Part shown: piece by piece, positions 53,324-61,923 of the stretch
Numbering within the stretch: the stretch's first letter is position 1
Layout: the number at the start of each line of letters is the position of its first letter
Assembly (NCBI GenBank): GCA_022763185.1
Contig: JALEGL010000012.1
Coordinates: 83,317 to 147,316, forward strand
From: a bacterium
GTDB lineage: Bacteria; Bdellovibrionota_G; JALEGL01
Length of the DNA stretch: 64,000 nt
Direction of reading: 5' to 3'
Program-made: the position numbers and the translations under genes
Notes under the pieces: model-generated
What the model was told of the DNA's origin: nothing
Database searches by the model: none
Seen by the model: the letters and a program-made list of their open reading frames with translations, nothing else

Positions 53324-53713
53324 CTATTGATCTTTAGAGCTTATGCTACAAGTAGTATCAATTCCACCGCGGGTTTGGTAAACAACAGTTAAGGTCAATT
53401 CCTGGGCTTGAAGAGTTTGACTGATGTCCTCATACAGTTTGGCCGTGACATGTTCTTGGTAAATGCCTACATCTCGGTAGCTTAACAAATAATACTTAAG
53501 AGACTTGAGCTCTACACATTTCTCACCCGGCATATAGTCAATGGTCACAATACCTATGTCCGGTAAGCCAGAAAAAGGGCATACCGCTGTGAATTCATTG
53601 GTACTGTATTGCACGTGCTGTTTTGGGCCAGCATAGGGAAATGTTTCTAAAATACTTGGATCAACGGTGTCTGGGGATTTAAACTGTAAAACTTTACCTT
53701 CTGCTGTTGCCAT
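53324..53713 (-). CDS. queF: NADPH-dependent 7-cyano-7-deazaguanine reductase (QueF)
   Basis: Reduces preQ0 to preQ1 in queuosine biosynthesis. 129 residues, the short type. Active-site Cys and the family signature in EFTAVCPFSGLPDIGIVTIDY; then EKCVELKSLKYYL and YRDVGIYQEH. Last of four que genes; lipA starts 40 nt later on the same strand, so the que and dehydrogenase genes may share a transcript. Confidence 0.94.
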   Translation of the reverse strand: MATAEGKVLQFKSPDTVDPSILETFPYAGPKQHVQYSTNEFTAVCPFSGLPDIGIVTIDYMPGEKCVELKSLKYYLLSYRDVGIYQEHVTAKLYEDISQTLQAQELTLTVVYQTRGGIDTTCSISSKDQ

Positions 53714-53724
53714 GGGTTTACTCC

Positions 53725-54405
53725 TTATGAATTCTTGTTCATTTGTTTAAATTTTTCAAAACCATTTTTTCTTAAGTGGCAGGCATCGCAATTACTGCAG
53801 CCATAACCCCAAGCATGAAATATATTGCGGTCACCTCTGTAACAAGTATGCGATAATTCAATGACATCATTGAGGCCACCTAAGTTGCTTGCCAGTTGGA
53901 AGGTCTCAGCTTTATCGAGTTGCATTAAAGGGGTGTGGATTTTGATGTTTTGGCCTAAAGCAAGGCTTAGGGTTTGTTGCTGGGATTGGATAAAGTCCTC
54001 TCTACAGTCTGGGTAGCCAGAGTAGTCGACTTCACAGGCACCTATAACCAAATTATTGATAGCTTTAGGAGCGGCGTAACATAATGCTGAGGTCAAGAAG
54101 AGGGCGTTTCTTCCAGGAACAAAGGTTGTGGGCAATGCGTTGTCTCCCTTTTCACCAGTGGGCTCCATGCTTTCATCAGTTAAAGCGTTGTGACTCAAGC
54201 TGGATAAAAATGAAAGATCCACCATTTTTAAAGGAACCTCGTGCTTCTGACAAATCATTTGGGCACATTCCAGTTCAATACTGTGCTTTTGTCCGTAGTG
54301 AAAACAAATGGCCTCAACGTGACTAAATTTTTGTTTTGCCCATAACAGGCAGGTGGTAGAATCTTGGCCACCAGAAAAGAGAACCAAGGCTGAATCAGAA
54401 GCCAT
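53725..54405 (-). CDS. queC: 7-cyano-7-deazaguanine synthase (QueC)
   Basis: ATP-dependent enzyme that makes preQ0 from 7-carboxy-7-deazaguanine and ammonia. 226 residues. N-type ATP pyrophosphatase loop VLFSGGQDSTTCLLWA; zinc-binding Cys cluster at the C-terminus (CSNCDACHLRKNGF, with the first Cys in HTCYRGDR... WGYGCSNC). VPGRNALFLTSA is also typical. Its start overlaps the queD stop by one base. Confidence 0.95.
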   Translation of the reverse strand: MASDSALVLFSGGQDSTTCLLWAKQKFSHVEAICFHYGQKHSIELECAQMICQKHEVPLKMVDLSFLSSLSHNALTDESMEPTGEKGDNALPTTFVPGRNALFLTSALCYAAPKAINNLVIGACEVDYSGYPDCREDFIQSQQQTLSLALGQNIKIHTPLMQLDKAETFQLASNLGGLNDVIELSHTCYRGDRNIFHAWGYGCSNCDACHLRKNGFEKFKQMNKNS

Positions 54406-54782
54406 TAGAAATCACCTGGATATTGAATATTCAAGCCCAAAGTGGGGCGCCATATGCGAATGGCTTTAAGATGTTCATATGTAGTGGATAAGTCTTCATA
54501 CAATACTTTTGCCAGGTTTTCACTGCTGGGATGTTGCAAACCAGGTAAATCATTGAGAACCTTATGATCGTATTTTGTTAAATACTCGCTTAAATTGCGT
54601 TTAAGATGATCATAATCCAAAAGCATCCCAGTTTCTGGGTCAATGGGTCCTTGAAAAATAGCCAAACCTAAATAGGAGTGACCGTGCATTTGGCCATTAA
54701 AATGGTCTTTAGGCACATTGGTCATGTAGTGCGCTACTTCCAAGTTAAATTCAAGTTCTAAACGAACATCATAATGACTCAT
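54405..54782 (-). CDS. queD: 6-carboxy-tetrahydropterin synthase-like protein (QueD family) lacking the catalytic Cys
   Basis: 125 residues of the PTPS/QueD fold. The zinc His residues are kept (EVAHYM, His18; QMHGHSY, His33 and His35) and so is the YDHKVLND Asp-His pair (~72-73). In canonical QueD, however, the loop before HGH is GHKCGRLHGH; here it is DHFNGQMHGH, so Asn29 replaces the catalytic Cys. The C-terminal substrate-binding Glu (VKET in E. coli) aligns with IWRPT, so it too is missing. It sits in a queE-queD-queC-queF operon, which argues that it still works in this pathway, but the chemistry must differ. Confidence 0.85.
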   Translation of the reverse strand: MSHYDVRLELEFNLEVAHYMTNVPKDHFNGQMHGHSYLGLAIFQGPIDPETGMLLDYDHLKRNLSEYLTKYDHKVLNDLPGLQHPSSENLAKVLYEDLSTTYEHLKAIRIWRPTLGLNIQYPGDF

Positions 54783-54783
54783 G

Positions 54784-55428
54784 TTAAACTCCTTTTTCCT
54801 CAGGGTCCCAAATGTATTTGTGCATTTGTAATTGCATGCGATACGGTTTTTTTGACTCTAAAACCCACTTGGCCAACTGCAAGTTATCCAGATGTTTAAA
54901 GTTAGGCGAGGCCAAAACTGTAAATTTATCCCACAGTTCAAACTCATCAGAAACTTTGGTGCAAAAGTCAAAATCGTCTTTATTTTTAACAACATATTTA
55001 ACTTCATCAATGTTATGCTTTAAAAGTTTAAAGTTGTCATAGATGTTTTTCTCCATCTCATTGGAACTGGGTGTTTTGATGTCCATGATGATTTTGACTT
55101 TTTGCGGGACTTTTTCAACAGAGAAAGCGCCACTGGTTTCAAGCATGACTTCATAACCATCATCAATTAGGGTCTGCATAAGATCAACAGCATTATCTTG
55201 AGCCAAGGGTTCACCGCCCGTGACTTCAACCAAGTTACAACCGTAATCTTGAACCTGTTTTAAAATATCCTCAATGCTCATATCTGAACCTTTGTGAAAG
55301 GCATATCCGGTATCACAGTATGAACAGCGCAGGGGACATCCGGTTAAACGAATAAATGTGCACGGTCTACCAGCGTATGAAGACTCTCCTTGAATGCTAT
55401 AAAAAATTTCATTGATCCGTAAATTCAC
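54784..55428 (-). CDS. queE: 7-carboxy-7-deazaguanine synthase (QueE)
   Basis: Radical-SAM enzyme that contracts 6-carboxytetrahydropterin to 7-carboxy-7-deazaguanine. 214 residues. FYSIQGESSYAGRPCTFIRL and the cluster motif GCPLRCSYCDT (Cx3Cx2C) are signatures, as is VEVTGGEPL. GTG start (55426-55428). First gene of the que operon. Nothing resembling a preQ1 riboswitch was seen in the ~80 nt upstream. Confidence 0.94.
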   Translation of the reverse strand: MNLRINEIFYSIQGESSYAGRPCTFIRLTGCPLRCSYCDTGYAFHKGSDMSIEDILKQVQDYGCNLVEVTGGEPLAQDNAVDLMQTLIDDGYEVMLETSGAFSVEKVPQKVKIIMDIKTPSSNEMEKNIYDNFKLLKHNIDEVKYVVKNKDDFDFCTKVSDEFELWDKFTVLASPNFKHLDNLQLAKWVLESKKPYRMQLQMHKYIWDPEEKGV

Positions 55429-55509
55429 AGTCCCAGCTCATAACGCATTTAAGCTGCTTTAGGCAAGTTTTTGTTAACGCACAAAAGATAACAGAAATAA
55501 AAGGTTAAT

Positions 55510-56118
55510 TTATCCATGCTCTAAGCGTTTGAATACCAAAAGCTGGTTGTTTGCAGGCATAATATGATCCTCAACCAGAATAAAGCCAGACTTTTCAAAA
55601 GCTGTATGAACATCTTCAAAGTTACGTATACCGCGTTGTGGATCAGTTTCTTTTAAACTTTGATCAAAATGTTCGTTGCTATCAGAGGTATATTGTCCCT
55701 TATATTTAAACGGACCATAAATAAAGACCAGTGCATCTTTCCTTAAAGAGTGCCCTAAAAGTTTGATCAGTGTTTTTACTTGTTTCCAAGACATGATGTG
55801 AAAGGTGTTGGCGGAATAGACCGCTTGATAAAAGGTTTTTTTGGGAAATTTATCCACACCCACCTTAAAAGCGATGGGGGCTTTGATATTTTTAGCCTTG
55901 GACTCCTTTAACCAGCTTTTTATACCCATATGATTTCCAGAAACATCTGAGGTGTGCCAGGTGATATGCTCTAATTGTGGAGCCATATAAACGGCATGTT
56001 GACCTGTCCCTGTTCCCACTTCTAAAAGATGGCCTTCTATTTTTTTTAAATAAGGCTTAAGGGTATCAAAAATAATGGCTTTATTGCGTTCACAGGCTTC
56101 TGAAAAAGGTTTATGCAT
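55510..56118 (-). CDS. DUF938 family SAM-dependent methyltransferase-like protein
   Basis: 202 residues. The start MHKPFSEACERNKAIIFDTL and the SAM-binding loop LLEVGTGTGQHAVYMAP are typical of the DUF938 family, with a second motif AVYSANTFHIMSW and LVFIYGPFKYKGQYTSDSNE. Methyltransferase substrate unknown. Overlaps nothing; divergent from the thioesterase gene. No Shine-Dalgarno is obvious. Confidence 0.86.
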   Translation of the reverse strand: MHKPFSEACERNKAIIFDTLKPYLKKIEGHLLEVGTGTGQHAVYMAPQLEHITWHTSDVSGNHMGIKSWLKESKAKNIKAPIAFKVGVDKFPKKTFYQAVYSANTFHIMSWKQVKTLIKLLGHSLRKDALVFIYGPFKYKGQYTSDSNEHFDQSLKETDPQRGIRNFEDVHTAFEKSGFILVEDHIMPANNQLLVFKRLEHG

Positions 56119-56193
56119 GTGCTCACTGTAGGTCTTCTATGCATTCATGACAATAAATTTTATATGCGTCACAATTTAAGTTATAGAAAGATC

Positions 56194-56607
56194 ATGACAA
56201 ATAGCAATCTTATTTTTGAGTACCCAAGCACCATACAAGAAGCACACTTGGATAGTTTTGGTCATTTAAACAATGCAGTTTATTTGCAGTTATTTGAGTT
56301 TGCCCGTTGGGAGTTTATCAGCCAGAGAGGCTTTGGACTTGAAAAAATAAAAGAAACCAAAACCGGTCCCGTTATCCTAGCCATTAACATAAAGTATCAT
56401 AAAGAGCTCAAAGCCAGAGATAAAGTAATGATCAAATCACAAATGCAAAGTTTCAAACCTAAAATAGGTGAATTGAGACAATGGATAGAAAACGAAAAGG
56501 GTGAAGTGTGTTGCGATGCCGTTTTAACCATGGGCTTTTGGGATACGCAAAAACGCAAGCTAATCCATGCAACAGATGAGTGGAAAGAAGCCATTGGTAT
56601 ACAATAA
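56194..56607 (+). CDS. Acyl-CoA thioesterase-like protein (hot-dog fold, 4HBT/YbgC type)
   Basis: 137 residues from ATG 56194 (AGAAAG upstream; the frame is open to 56113 but that part has no family similarity and overlaps the divergent gene). The segment HLDSFGHLNNAVYLQLFEFARWEF contains the Asp and the long helix of 4-hydroxybenzoyl-CoA thioesterase-like enzymes; NIKYHKELKARDKVMIKS and GFWDTQKRKLIHAT follow. Likely hydrolyses an acyl-CoA or acyl-ACP. Ended by the hairpin at 56615. Confidence 0.82.
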   Translation: MTNSNLIFEYPSTIQEAHLDSFGHLNNAVYLQLFEFARWEFISQRGFGLEKIKETKTGPVILAINIKYHKELKARDKVMIKSQMQSFKPKIGELRQWIENEKGEVCCDAVLTMGFWDTQKRKLIHATDEWKEAIGIQ

Positions 56608-56614
56608 GCCGTAC

Positions 56615-56637
56615 CCAAAGGTAGCCGGTACCTTTGG
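56615..56637 (+). terminator. Intrinsic terminator
   Basis: CCAAAGGTA / TACCTTTGG stem with a 5-nt loop, then CTAGTTTT, directly after the thioesterase stop. Confidence 0.75.
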
Positions 56638-56689
56638 CTAGTTTTATGCTTGTGCATGTGTATTAATATTTGTTAGTATTTAGAGTCTT

Positions 56690-56845
56690 GTGGATAAAAA
56701 TAAAAAAATAAGTGATATTGATTTAGAACTGCTTAAAGAAAATTTATCATTAAGTGTTGAAGAGCGTCTTAAAAAACATGCAGATGCACTATATTTGCTG
56801 GAAACCCTAGAAAGCTATAAACATACCCTAAGTGATGAAAAGTGA
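56690..56845 (+). CDS. Small protein paired with nucleotidyltransferase
   Basis: 51 residues (VDKNKKISDIDLELLKENLS..., GTG start), ending at TGA 56843-56845. Composition is charged and helical, with SVEERLKKHADALYLLETLES resembling an amphipathic antitoxin-type helix. The stop lies 11 nt inside the next gene, an overlap typical of coupled pairs. No signal or membrane segment. I do not know its family; the reading frame has no close stop and its codon use fits the neighbours, which supports it being real. Confidence 0.6.
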   Translation: MDKNKKISDIDLELLKENLSLSVEERLKKHADALYLLETLESYKHTLSDEK

Positions 56846-57305
56846 TTTACTAAATTTACTTAAAATCTTAGCTCAAAGTGATCTTGAATTCGTTTTGGTA
56901 GGTGGCTTTGCGGGAGTTATTCATGGCTCGTCTGAAGTTACACGTGATATTGATATTTGTATGAACATGGATGAAATATCGATTCAAGAACTGAGGAGTA
57001 TCTTATCTGAATATGATCCGAGACATCGTATGCATCCAAAAAAATTGAGCTTTTTAAAATACCCAGAGGATCTCGATTCCTTAAAAAATATTTATTTAAC
57101 AACGCAACTTGGCGTACTGGATGTGCTTGGTGAAATCAAAGGTTTGGGATTGTTGAGTGATATTCAACCTTTCGCACAATACGTTAATATTAGTCAAAAA
57201 GACAAGGTAAGGGTTTTGTCCAAAAAACAACTCATTAAGGCTAAAAAAGTCATGGGTAGACCCAAAGACTTGCGAGTTGCTGAAGAGCTAGAAAGTATTA
57301 GCTAA
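56835..57305 (+). CDS. Nucleotidyltransferase-family protein
   Basis: 156 residues from ATG 56835 (a GTG at 56832 is possible). Minimal nucleotidyltransferase core: LVGGFAGVIHGSSEVTRDIDICM holds GGxAxxxHG and the catalytic Asp-x-Asp (DID); a later ..GVLDVLGEI carries the third acidic position. Families with this layout are often toxins or AMP/CTP-transfer enzymes paired with a small protein, as here. Convergent with the RND gene, 11 nt between stops. Target and toxicity are unknown. Confidence 0.78.
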   Translation: MKSDLLNLLKILAQSDLEFVLVGGFAGVIHGSSEVTRDIDICMNMDEISIQELRSILSEYDPRHRMHPKKLSFLKYPEDLDSLKNIYLTTQLGVLDVLGEIKGLGLLSDIQPFAQYVNISQKDKVRVLSKKQLIKAKKVMGRPKDLRVAEELESIS

Positions 57306-57316
57306 GCACAAAGTGT

Positions 57317-60300
57317 TTATTGTGTTTCTGTATTTTTTCTGCCAAACAAACGACCCAAAAGATTATTCCAATCTTCCAAAATTCTATAGGCGCAGGGAAC
57401 CCAAATCAAAGTGAGTAGGGTACCGCTGGTTAAGCCCCAAGCCATGGCTAAAGTCATGGGAATTAACATCATGTCACTACCACCAATACCATAAGCTGTA
57501 GGAAACAAACCGCTGATGGTGGTCAGTGAGGTTACCAACACAGCTTTTAGACGCATGCCAGAGGCTTGGACCAATATCTCATCCAAGCTTAACTTGCCTT
57601 CTTCTCTTAAGTCATCAATATAACTGATCAATACAATGCCTGAGTTAACAATAATCCCAGACAGACCAATCACTCCAATCATGGCTAGGAAGCTCACCGG
57701 TCTATCATGAAAGTAAAAAGCAATAGCAAAACCAAGTAAACCTAAGGGAATAGTAGACATGATAATAACAGGGCGTAAGTATGAAGAGAATAAAAACACC
57801 AAAATACCAAAGATCCCAATCAGAGCCAAGATCATGGCATTACCTAAGCTTTCCATAGACTCGTTGGTGTTTTCCTGTTCACCACCAAAGACAAGCGTTA
57901 CTTCAGGGTTATCTTTTTTAAGTTCATTGTAAATCTCTAAAACTTTTTGATTGGCAACAATACTGGTGATTTGATCTTCATCAATATCTGCAACAACATT
58001 ACGTGAGCGTTGAAAATCAAAACGCTTGACCACAGGGCTACCTGGCTCAATCTTAAAGCTACCTAGTTCTGTTAGGGCAATAAGGTTACCATTGCTGTCC
58101 ATAACCTTAATATTGTGTAGGTCTTTGGTTTGGGTAGTAAAGTTTTCATTAAACTTAAGTTGCAGGTCAAACTGTTTGTTGTCTAATGTAATTTCCGTGA
58201 CCAATGTCCCTTCTAAAGCAGTTTTAATAGCATCTCCAACAGTTTGTAAACTTAGACCTAAGCGCGCTACTTTTTCATGATCGAGCATGATTTTAACTTC
58301 ATCATCACCCAAAATATCATCTGTTTGTGGGTTTAAAATTCCAGGGATCTCATTAAGGCGATTAATCATTGTTTTGGTAACAAAGTTCAATTGCTGGGCA
58401 TCATTAGATCTAAAGGTTGCCTCAACTGGGTTCCCTACAGGTGGTCCATTGACTTGAACTTCAAAACTTAGCTCTTTGAGCTGATCATGTTCAATGGTGC
58501 GTAAACGCTTTAAGGCATCAGTATATTTAAGGTTAAAAGAAGCGTCACGGGTAACATAAATTAAAATCATGCCCACATTATCCCCTTCACGGGCTTTAGG
58601 GTCACCTGGGTCTGTTTGTGAAACACCAGAGCGAGCAACAATATTTTCAAGGTCTTGACCCATAACAGCTTTAATTTTTGAACTCACCTCTTGAGTAAAC
58701 CTATTCATTTTTTCAAGAGGCGTGCCGGTGGGAGCTTCTAAACGGGCAATATAAATCTCAGTCTGCTCAGCGGGAAAGAGAATAAATTTATTCACCTTAA
58801 CCAACATAAATAGAGATCCACCCACCAATAGACCAAAAACAACCAACATGACATAACGCAAGCGAATCAAGCTTGCCATCATACGCTCAAACTGATCAGA
58901 TATACGCATGAACCAGTCTTTATTGGATTTGTTTTCTGTAGCTGAAGAAGACTTCTTTTGACGGGTTGAAAAAATTAAGCGTGAGGGTAATAAAAAGAAA
59001 CTTTCAATTAAACTTAAAATCAAAGAAATAGTTACAACAATGGGAATAAACTTAATGAACTCACCCATAATGCCTTTGGTCACCAACATAGGCAGGAAAG
59101 CGGCAATGGTCGTCAAGGCAGTACAGGTTATAGGCAACCAAAATTGATTGGCCGCTGTCCATGCCGCTTCATGCTTATCCATGCCATCTTGAATCAGACG
59201 GCTAAAGTATTCACTGATGACTACACTGTTATCAACCAGCATCCCTAAAGCAATCACTAAAGCGAGAATGGTAATAGCATCTAAGTTCATGCCTAAACTT
59301 GCCATCACACCAAACGTACCCATGATCGCTAAAGGCAAAGAGAAAGAAGCAAAGACACCCACAATACCAGGCAAGAATATCAATAGGAAAACAATAACCA
59401 AAATCAAACCCGTTAAAGCATTGGATTGTAAAATTTGCATTCGGTTTTTTACTTTTTCAGATTCGTTGTTGTAGATTTTTAAGCTTAGGCCTTGGGGAAC
59501 TTCTGTTGTTTCAAGGACCTCTTCAATTGCGGAGACCAAGGCTATCGTGTCCTGACCTCCTTTTTTAGTGACCACCATGAGTGTAGCAGCTTTACCGTTG
59601 ACGGAGGCAAGAACATCATGCTCAGCTGAGCCATCAACAACTTGAGCAATGTCACTGAGTAAAATTTTCTTGCCAGAAAAATTGGCACGGATAACAATGT
59701 TTTTCAATTCATTGATATTTTTAACCTTACCGTCCAAAGTGACGAGGTATTGCTGGCTATCGGACTTAATGTTACCAGCAGGAATGTTTTGATTACGCTT
59801 TTTCAGCGCCGCCAAAACCTCAGTGATACTGACATAGTTTCTTTGCAGCTTTTGAGCATCCAGTTTTACGGTGAACTCTCTTTTAGAAAAACCAACCAAA
59901 CGTACATTACGCACCATTTTGTTGTCTTCAAGTTTGTCTTTTAAAAAATCAGCAAAAAGGTCTCGCTTTCTATTTTGATTGTCTCCCAAAACAGCCAATT
60001 CTATGGCAGGAAATTCCTCAGAGTTGAGCTCTTCAAATTTAGGTTGTTCTCTTAAATCAGCGGGTAGGTTGGATACTCTTTGCACAGCTTTTTGCAAGTC
60101 ATCCATGACCGTATCAACATCATAATGATCCATATCAACACGGACAACAATTTTACTTTGTCCGGCTTGACTCGTAGACTTGGTATCTTTTAAGCCTTTA
60201 ACCGTTCTAATTTCATCTTCAATAGGCTTGGTAATCAATTCTTCAATGGTATCTGGATTGGCGCCAGGGTACATGGTTGTAATGGTTGCCGTTGCAAAAT

Positions 60301-60424
60301 TAACTGTTGGATAAGATTCAGAGTTCATTTGCGATAAGCCCATCAAACCATAAATCAAGGTAAAGGCCATTAAGATATAAGTGAACTTATAATTTTTGAT
60401 AAAGAACTGAATGATGTTTTTCAT
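57317..60424 (-). CDS. RND-family efflux transporter, inner-membrane pump (AcrB type)
   Basis: 1035 residues. Proton-driven trimeric pump. Two repeats, each with an N-terminal helix, a large periplasmic loop and a bundle of membrane helices, are evident: first loop ~30-330, second ~560-860. MNLDAITILALVIALGMLVDNSVVISE is the TM4 region; the proton-relay Asp is kept (VDN), with Asn in the next position rather than a second Asp. Encoded with a TolC-like protein, overlapping it by 4 nt, but no membrane-fusion (adaptor) gene is next to it. Confidence 0.92.
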   Translation of the reverse strand: MKNIIQFFIKNYKFTYILMAFTLIYGLMGLSQMNSESYPTVNFATATITTMYPGANPDTIEELITKPIEDEIRTVKGLKDTKSTSQAGQSKIVVRVDMDHYDVDTVMDDLQKAVQRVSNLPADLREQPKFEELNSEEFPAIELAVLGDNQNRKRDLFADFLKDKLEDNKMVRNVRLVGFSKREFTVKLDAQKLQRNYVSITEVLAALKKRNQNIPAGNIKSDSQQYLVTLDGKVKNINELKNIVIRANFSGKKILLSDIAQVVDGSAEHDVLASVNGKAATLMVVTKKGGQDTIALVSAIEEVLETTEVPQGLSLKIYNNESEKVKNRMQILQSNALTGLILVIVFLLIFLPGIVGVFASFSLPLAIMGTFGVMASLGMNLDAITILALVIALGMLVDNSVVISEYFSRLIQDGMDKHEAAWTAANQFWLPITCTALTTIAAFLPMLVTKGIMGEFIKFIPIVVTISLILSLIESFFLLPSRLIFSTRQKKSSSATENKSNKDWFMRISDQFERMMASLIRLRYVMLVVFGLLVGGSLFMLVKVNKFILFPAEQTEIYIARLEAPTGTPLEKMNRFTQEVSSKIKAVMGQDLENIVARSGVSQTDPGDPKAREGDNVGMILIYVTRDASFNLKYTDALKRLRTIEHDQLKELSFEVQVNGPPVGNPVEATFRSNDAQQLNFVTKTMINRLNEIPGILNPQTDDILGDDEVKIMLDHEKVARLGLSLQTVGDAIKTALEGTLVTEITLDNKQFDLQLKFNENFTTQTKDLHNIKVMDSNGNLIALTELGSFKIEPGSPVVKRFDFQRSRNVVADIDEDQITSIVANQKVLEIYNELKKDNPEVTLVFGGEQENTNESMESLGNAMILALIGIFGILVFLFSSYLRPVIIMSTIPLGLLGFAIAFYFHDRPVSFLAMIGVIGLSGIIVNSGIVLISYIDDLREEGKLSLDEILVQASGMRLKAVLVTSLTTISGLFPTAYGIGGSDMMLIPMTLAMAWGLTSGTLLTLIWVPCAYRILEDWNNLLGRLFGRKNTETQ

Positions 60425-61881
60425 AAGGATACCTGATTAAATGCACATTGGCTTTTACTAAAAATATTTAGATAATCTAACATGGTTTGTATGATTAAAT
60501 TTTGGCTATCAATCAACTGTAATTCTGTTTGTAAAAGTCTATCTTGATCAGAGATATAGTCACTAATGGATAAACGGCCTTGATTAAATTTTCTTAAAAT
60601 CTCTTTGCTGCGTTGTTTTAAGCTGTTTAAATTATCCTTTTGTTGTTCAATAGATTGCAAAAGTAAATAAGAGCTTTTTTGAATCAACTGATATTGGGTT
60701 AAAAAGTTTTGCCTTAAGCTTTTTATCTCACTGTTTAGCATCATCTGATTTAATTTTAGTTTATCAGACTCGGTTTTTGTGTTGCCTAAAGGAATATTGA
60801 TACTTAGACTTGCTCTAAGTCCCCGTCTATTTTCTAAAAAAGACTCTTCAAAAGCATCCAATGCTGACGGATCAACAGCGCGGGTGTAGATACTCGTATT
60901 TAAATTAATATCAACATCATCATAGGTTTTATGAATTTTAGCCTGATTGCTGTAGTATTTTTTGATGACTGCAATTAAGTCAGAGTACAAAGTTTGGTTT
61001 TCAGGTACGGATGAAGATGCCTGAACAGCATTAACGCATTCTAAAACATCTTTACGAGCTTTTTCTAAATCAAGATCTTTAACTTGGATATCTGTGTATT
61101 GCGAAAATTCAGGAATAGCCTTTTTAAATTGATTAACGATGGTTTGCTTATTGTAATTGTAAACAATAACGGCGTTGTTGCGAGAAGCCAATTGTGAACG
61201 ATAAAAAGAAACTTCTGCTAGATCAGAAGCTGATTGACGGTATCGTCTTTGAGCATTGTTAAGCTGTTTTTTTGCTAAGTCGGCCATGGATTGAGAAATT
61301 TGGATTTGCTGATTCACTGCAACAAGGTTCCAAAACATGGATCTGAGTATGTAGAGTTGCTGCGATTGATTGATTTTATTTTCAAGTTTTGAGCGTGTTT
61401 GTTGCAATTGAAAACTGTTTAAATTGGCTTTATCCAGTTTTCCCAAAAAGTTTTTCCATAAGTTCATGTTAACTTCAAGGCTGGATGTAGCAATAGAAGG
61501 CCTTTCTTCATCTGCACCCAGATTAAAACGTCTGTTATCAAATCCGATGGATGCTTGTACATCAAAACCATAGGGTATTTTTTTTCTTACCCCAAACTCA
61601 ACAATATTCTGTGGAGATATGATCGGTTGAAACGCAATAAATGCTTCTTCATTGGTATTGATATAGGTAGCATTGGCAAAGGCAGAAGCGCTGTATTGAT
61701 CTTTAAATTCTTTTTGATTAACATTTGCTTGCTCTTGAGCAATAAGGCTATTTAAATTATTAAGATTTTTTTCACCAACATAGCGAGTTAAGTCTTTTTC
61801 AGAAAGCTGCAAAGCATCCTGAGCTTGGACTAAAAAACTTGATAAAAGTATCAAGCTGAACCAAGGTTTAAGGTATTTCAT
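60421..61881 (-). CDS. TolC-family outer-membrane efflux protein
   Basis: 486 residues from ATG 61881, which begins a proper signal peptide (MKYLKPWFSLILLSSFLVQA); the frame is open to 61917 without family support. Two long coiled-coil halves with alternating helices (IAQEQANVNQKEFKDQYSAS; QLKEN-type pairs) and beta segments (ASAFANATYIN; SINIPLGNTKTESDKLKL) match the TolC outer-membrane factor. It would form the exit duct for the RND pump encoded downstream, overlapping by 4 nt. A periplasmic adaptor is needed to complete the pump and is absent here. Confidence 0.86.
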   Translation of the reverse strand: MKYLKPWFSLILLSSFLVQAQDALQLSEKDLTRYVGEKNLNNLNSLIAQEQANVNQKEFKDQYSASAFANATYINTNEEAFIAFQPIISPQNIVEFGVRKKIPYGFDVQASIGFDNRRFNLGADEERPSIATSSLEVNMNLWKNFLGKLDKANLNSFQLQQTRSKLENKINQSQQLYILRSMFWNLVAVNQQIQISQSMADLAKKQLNNAQRRYRQSASDLAEVSFYRSQLASRNNAVIVYNYNKQTIVNQFKKAIPEFSQYTDIQVKDLDLEKARKDVLECVNAVQASSSVPENQTLYSDLIAVIKKYYSNQAKIHKTYDDVDINLNTSIYTRAVDPSALDAFEESFLENRRGLRASLSINIPLGNTKTESDKLKLNQMMLNSEIKSLRQNFLTQYQLIQKSSYLLLQSIEQQKDNLNSLKQRSKEILRKFNQGRLSISDYISDQDRLLQTELQLIDSQNLIIQTMLDYLNIFSKSQCAFNQVSL

Positions 61882-61923
61882 GTCGCCAGCCATAACATGA
61901 TCGATAGTAGCGATCAATAATAT

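Noticed and set aside
55429-55509. Possible preQ1 riboswitch upstream of queE
   Set aside because: The ~80-nt region has no preQ1-I or preQ1-II core (no C-rich pairing with an A-rich tail near the RBS), so it is not reported.
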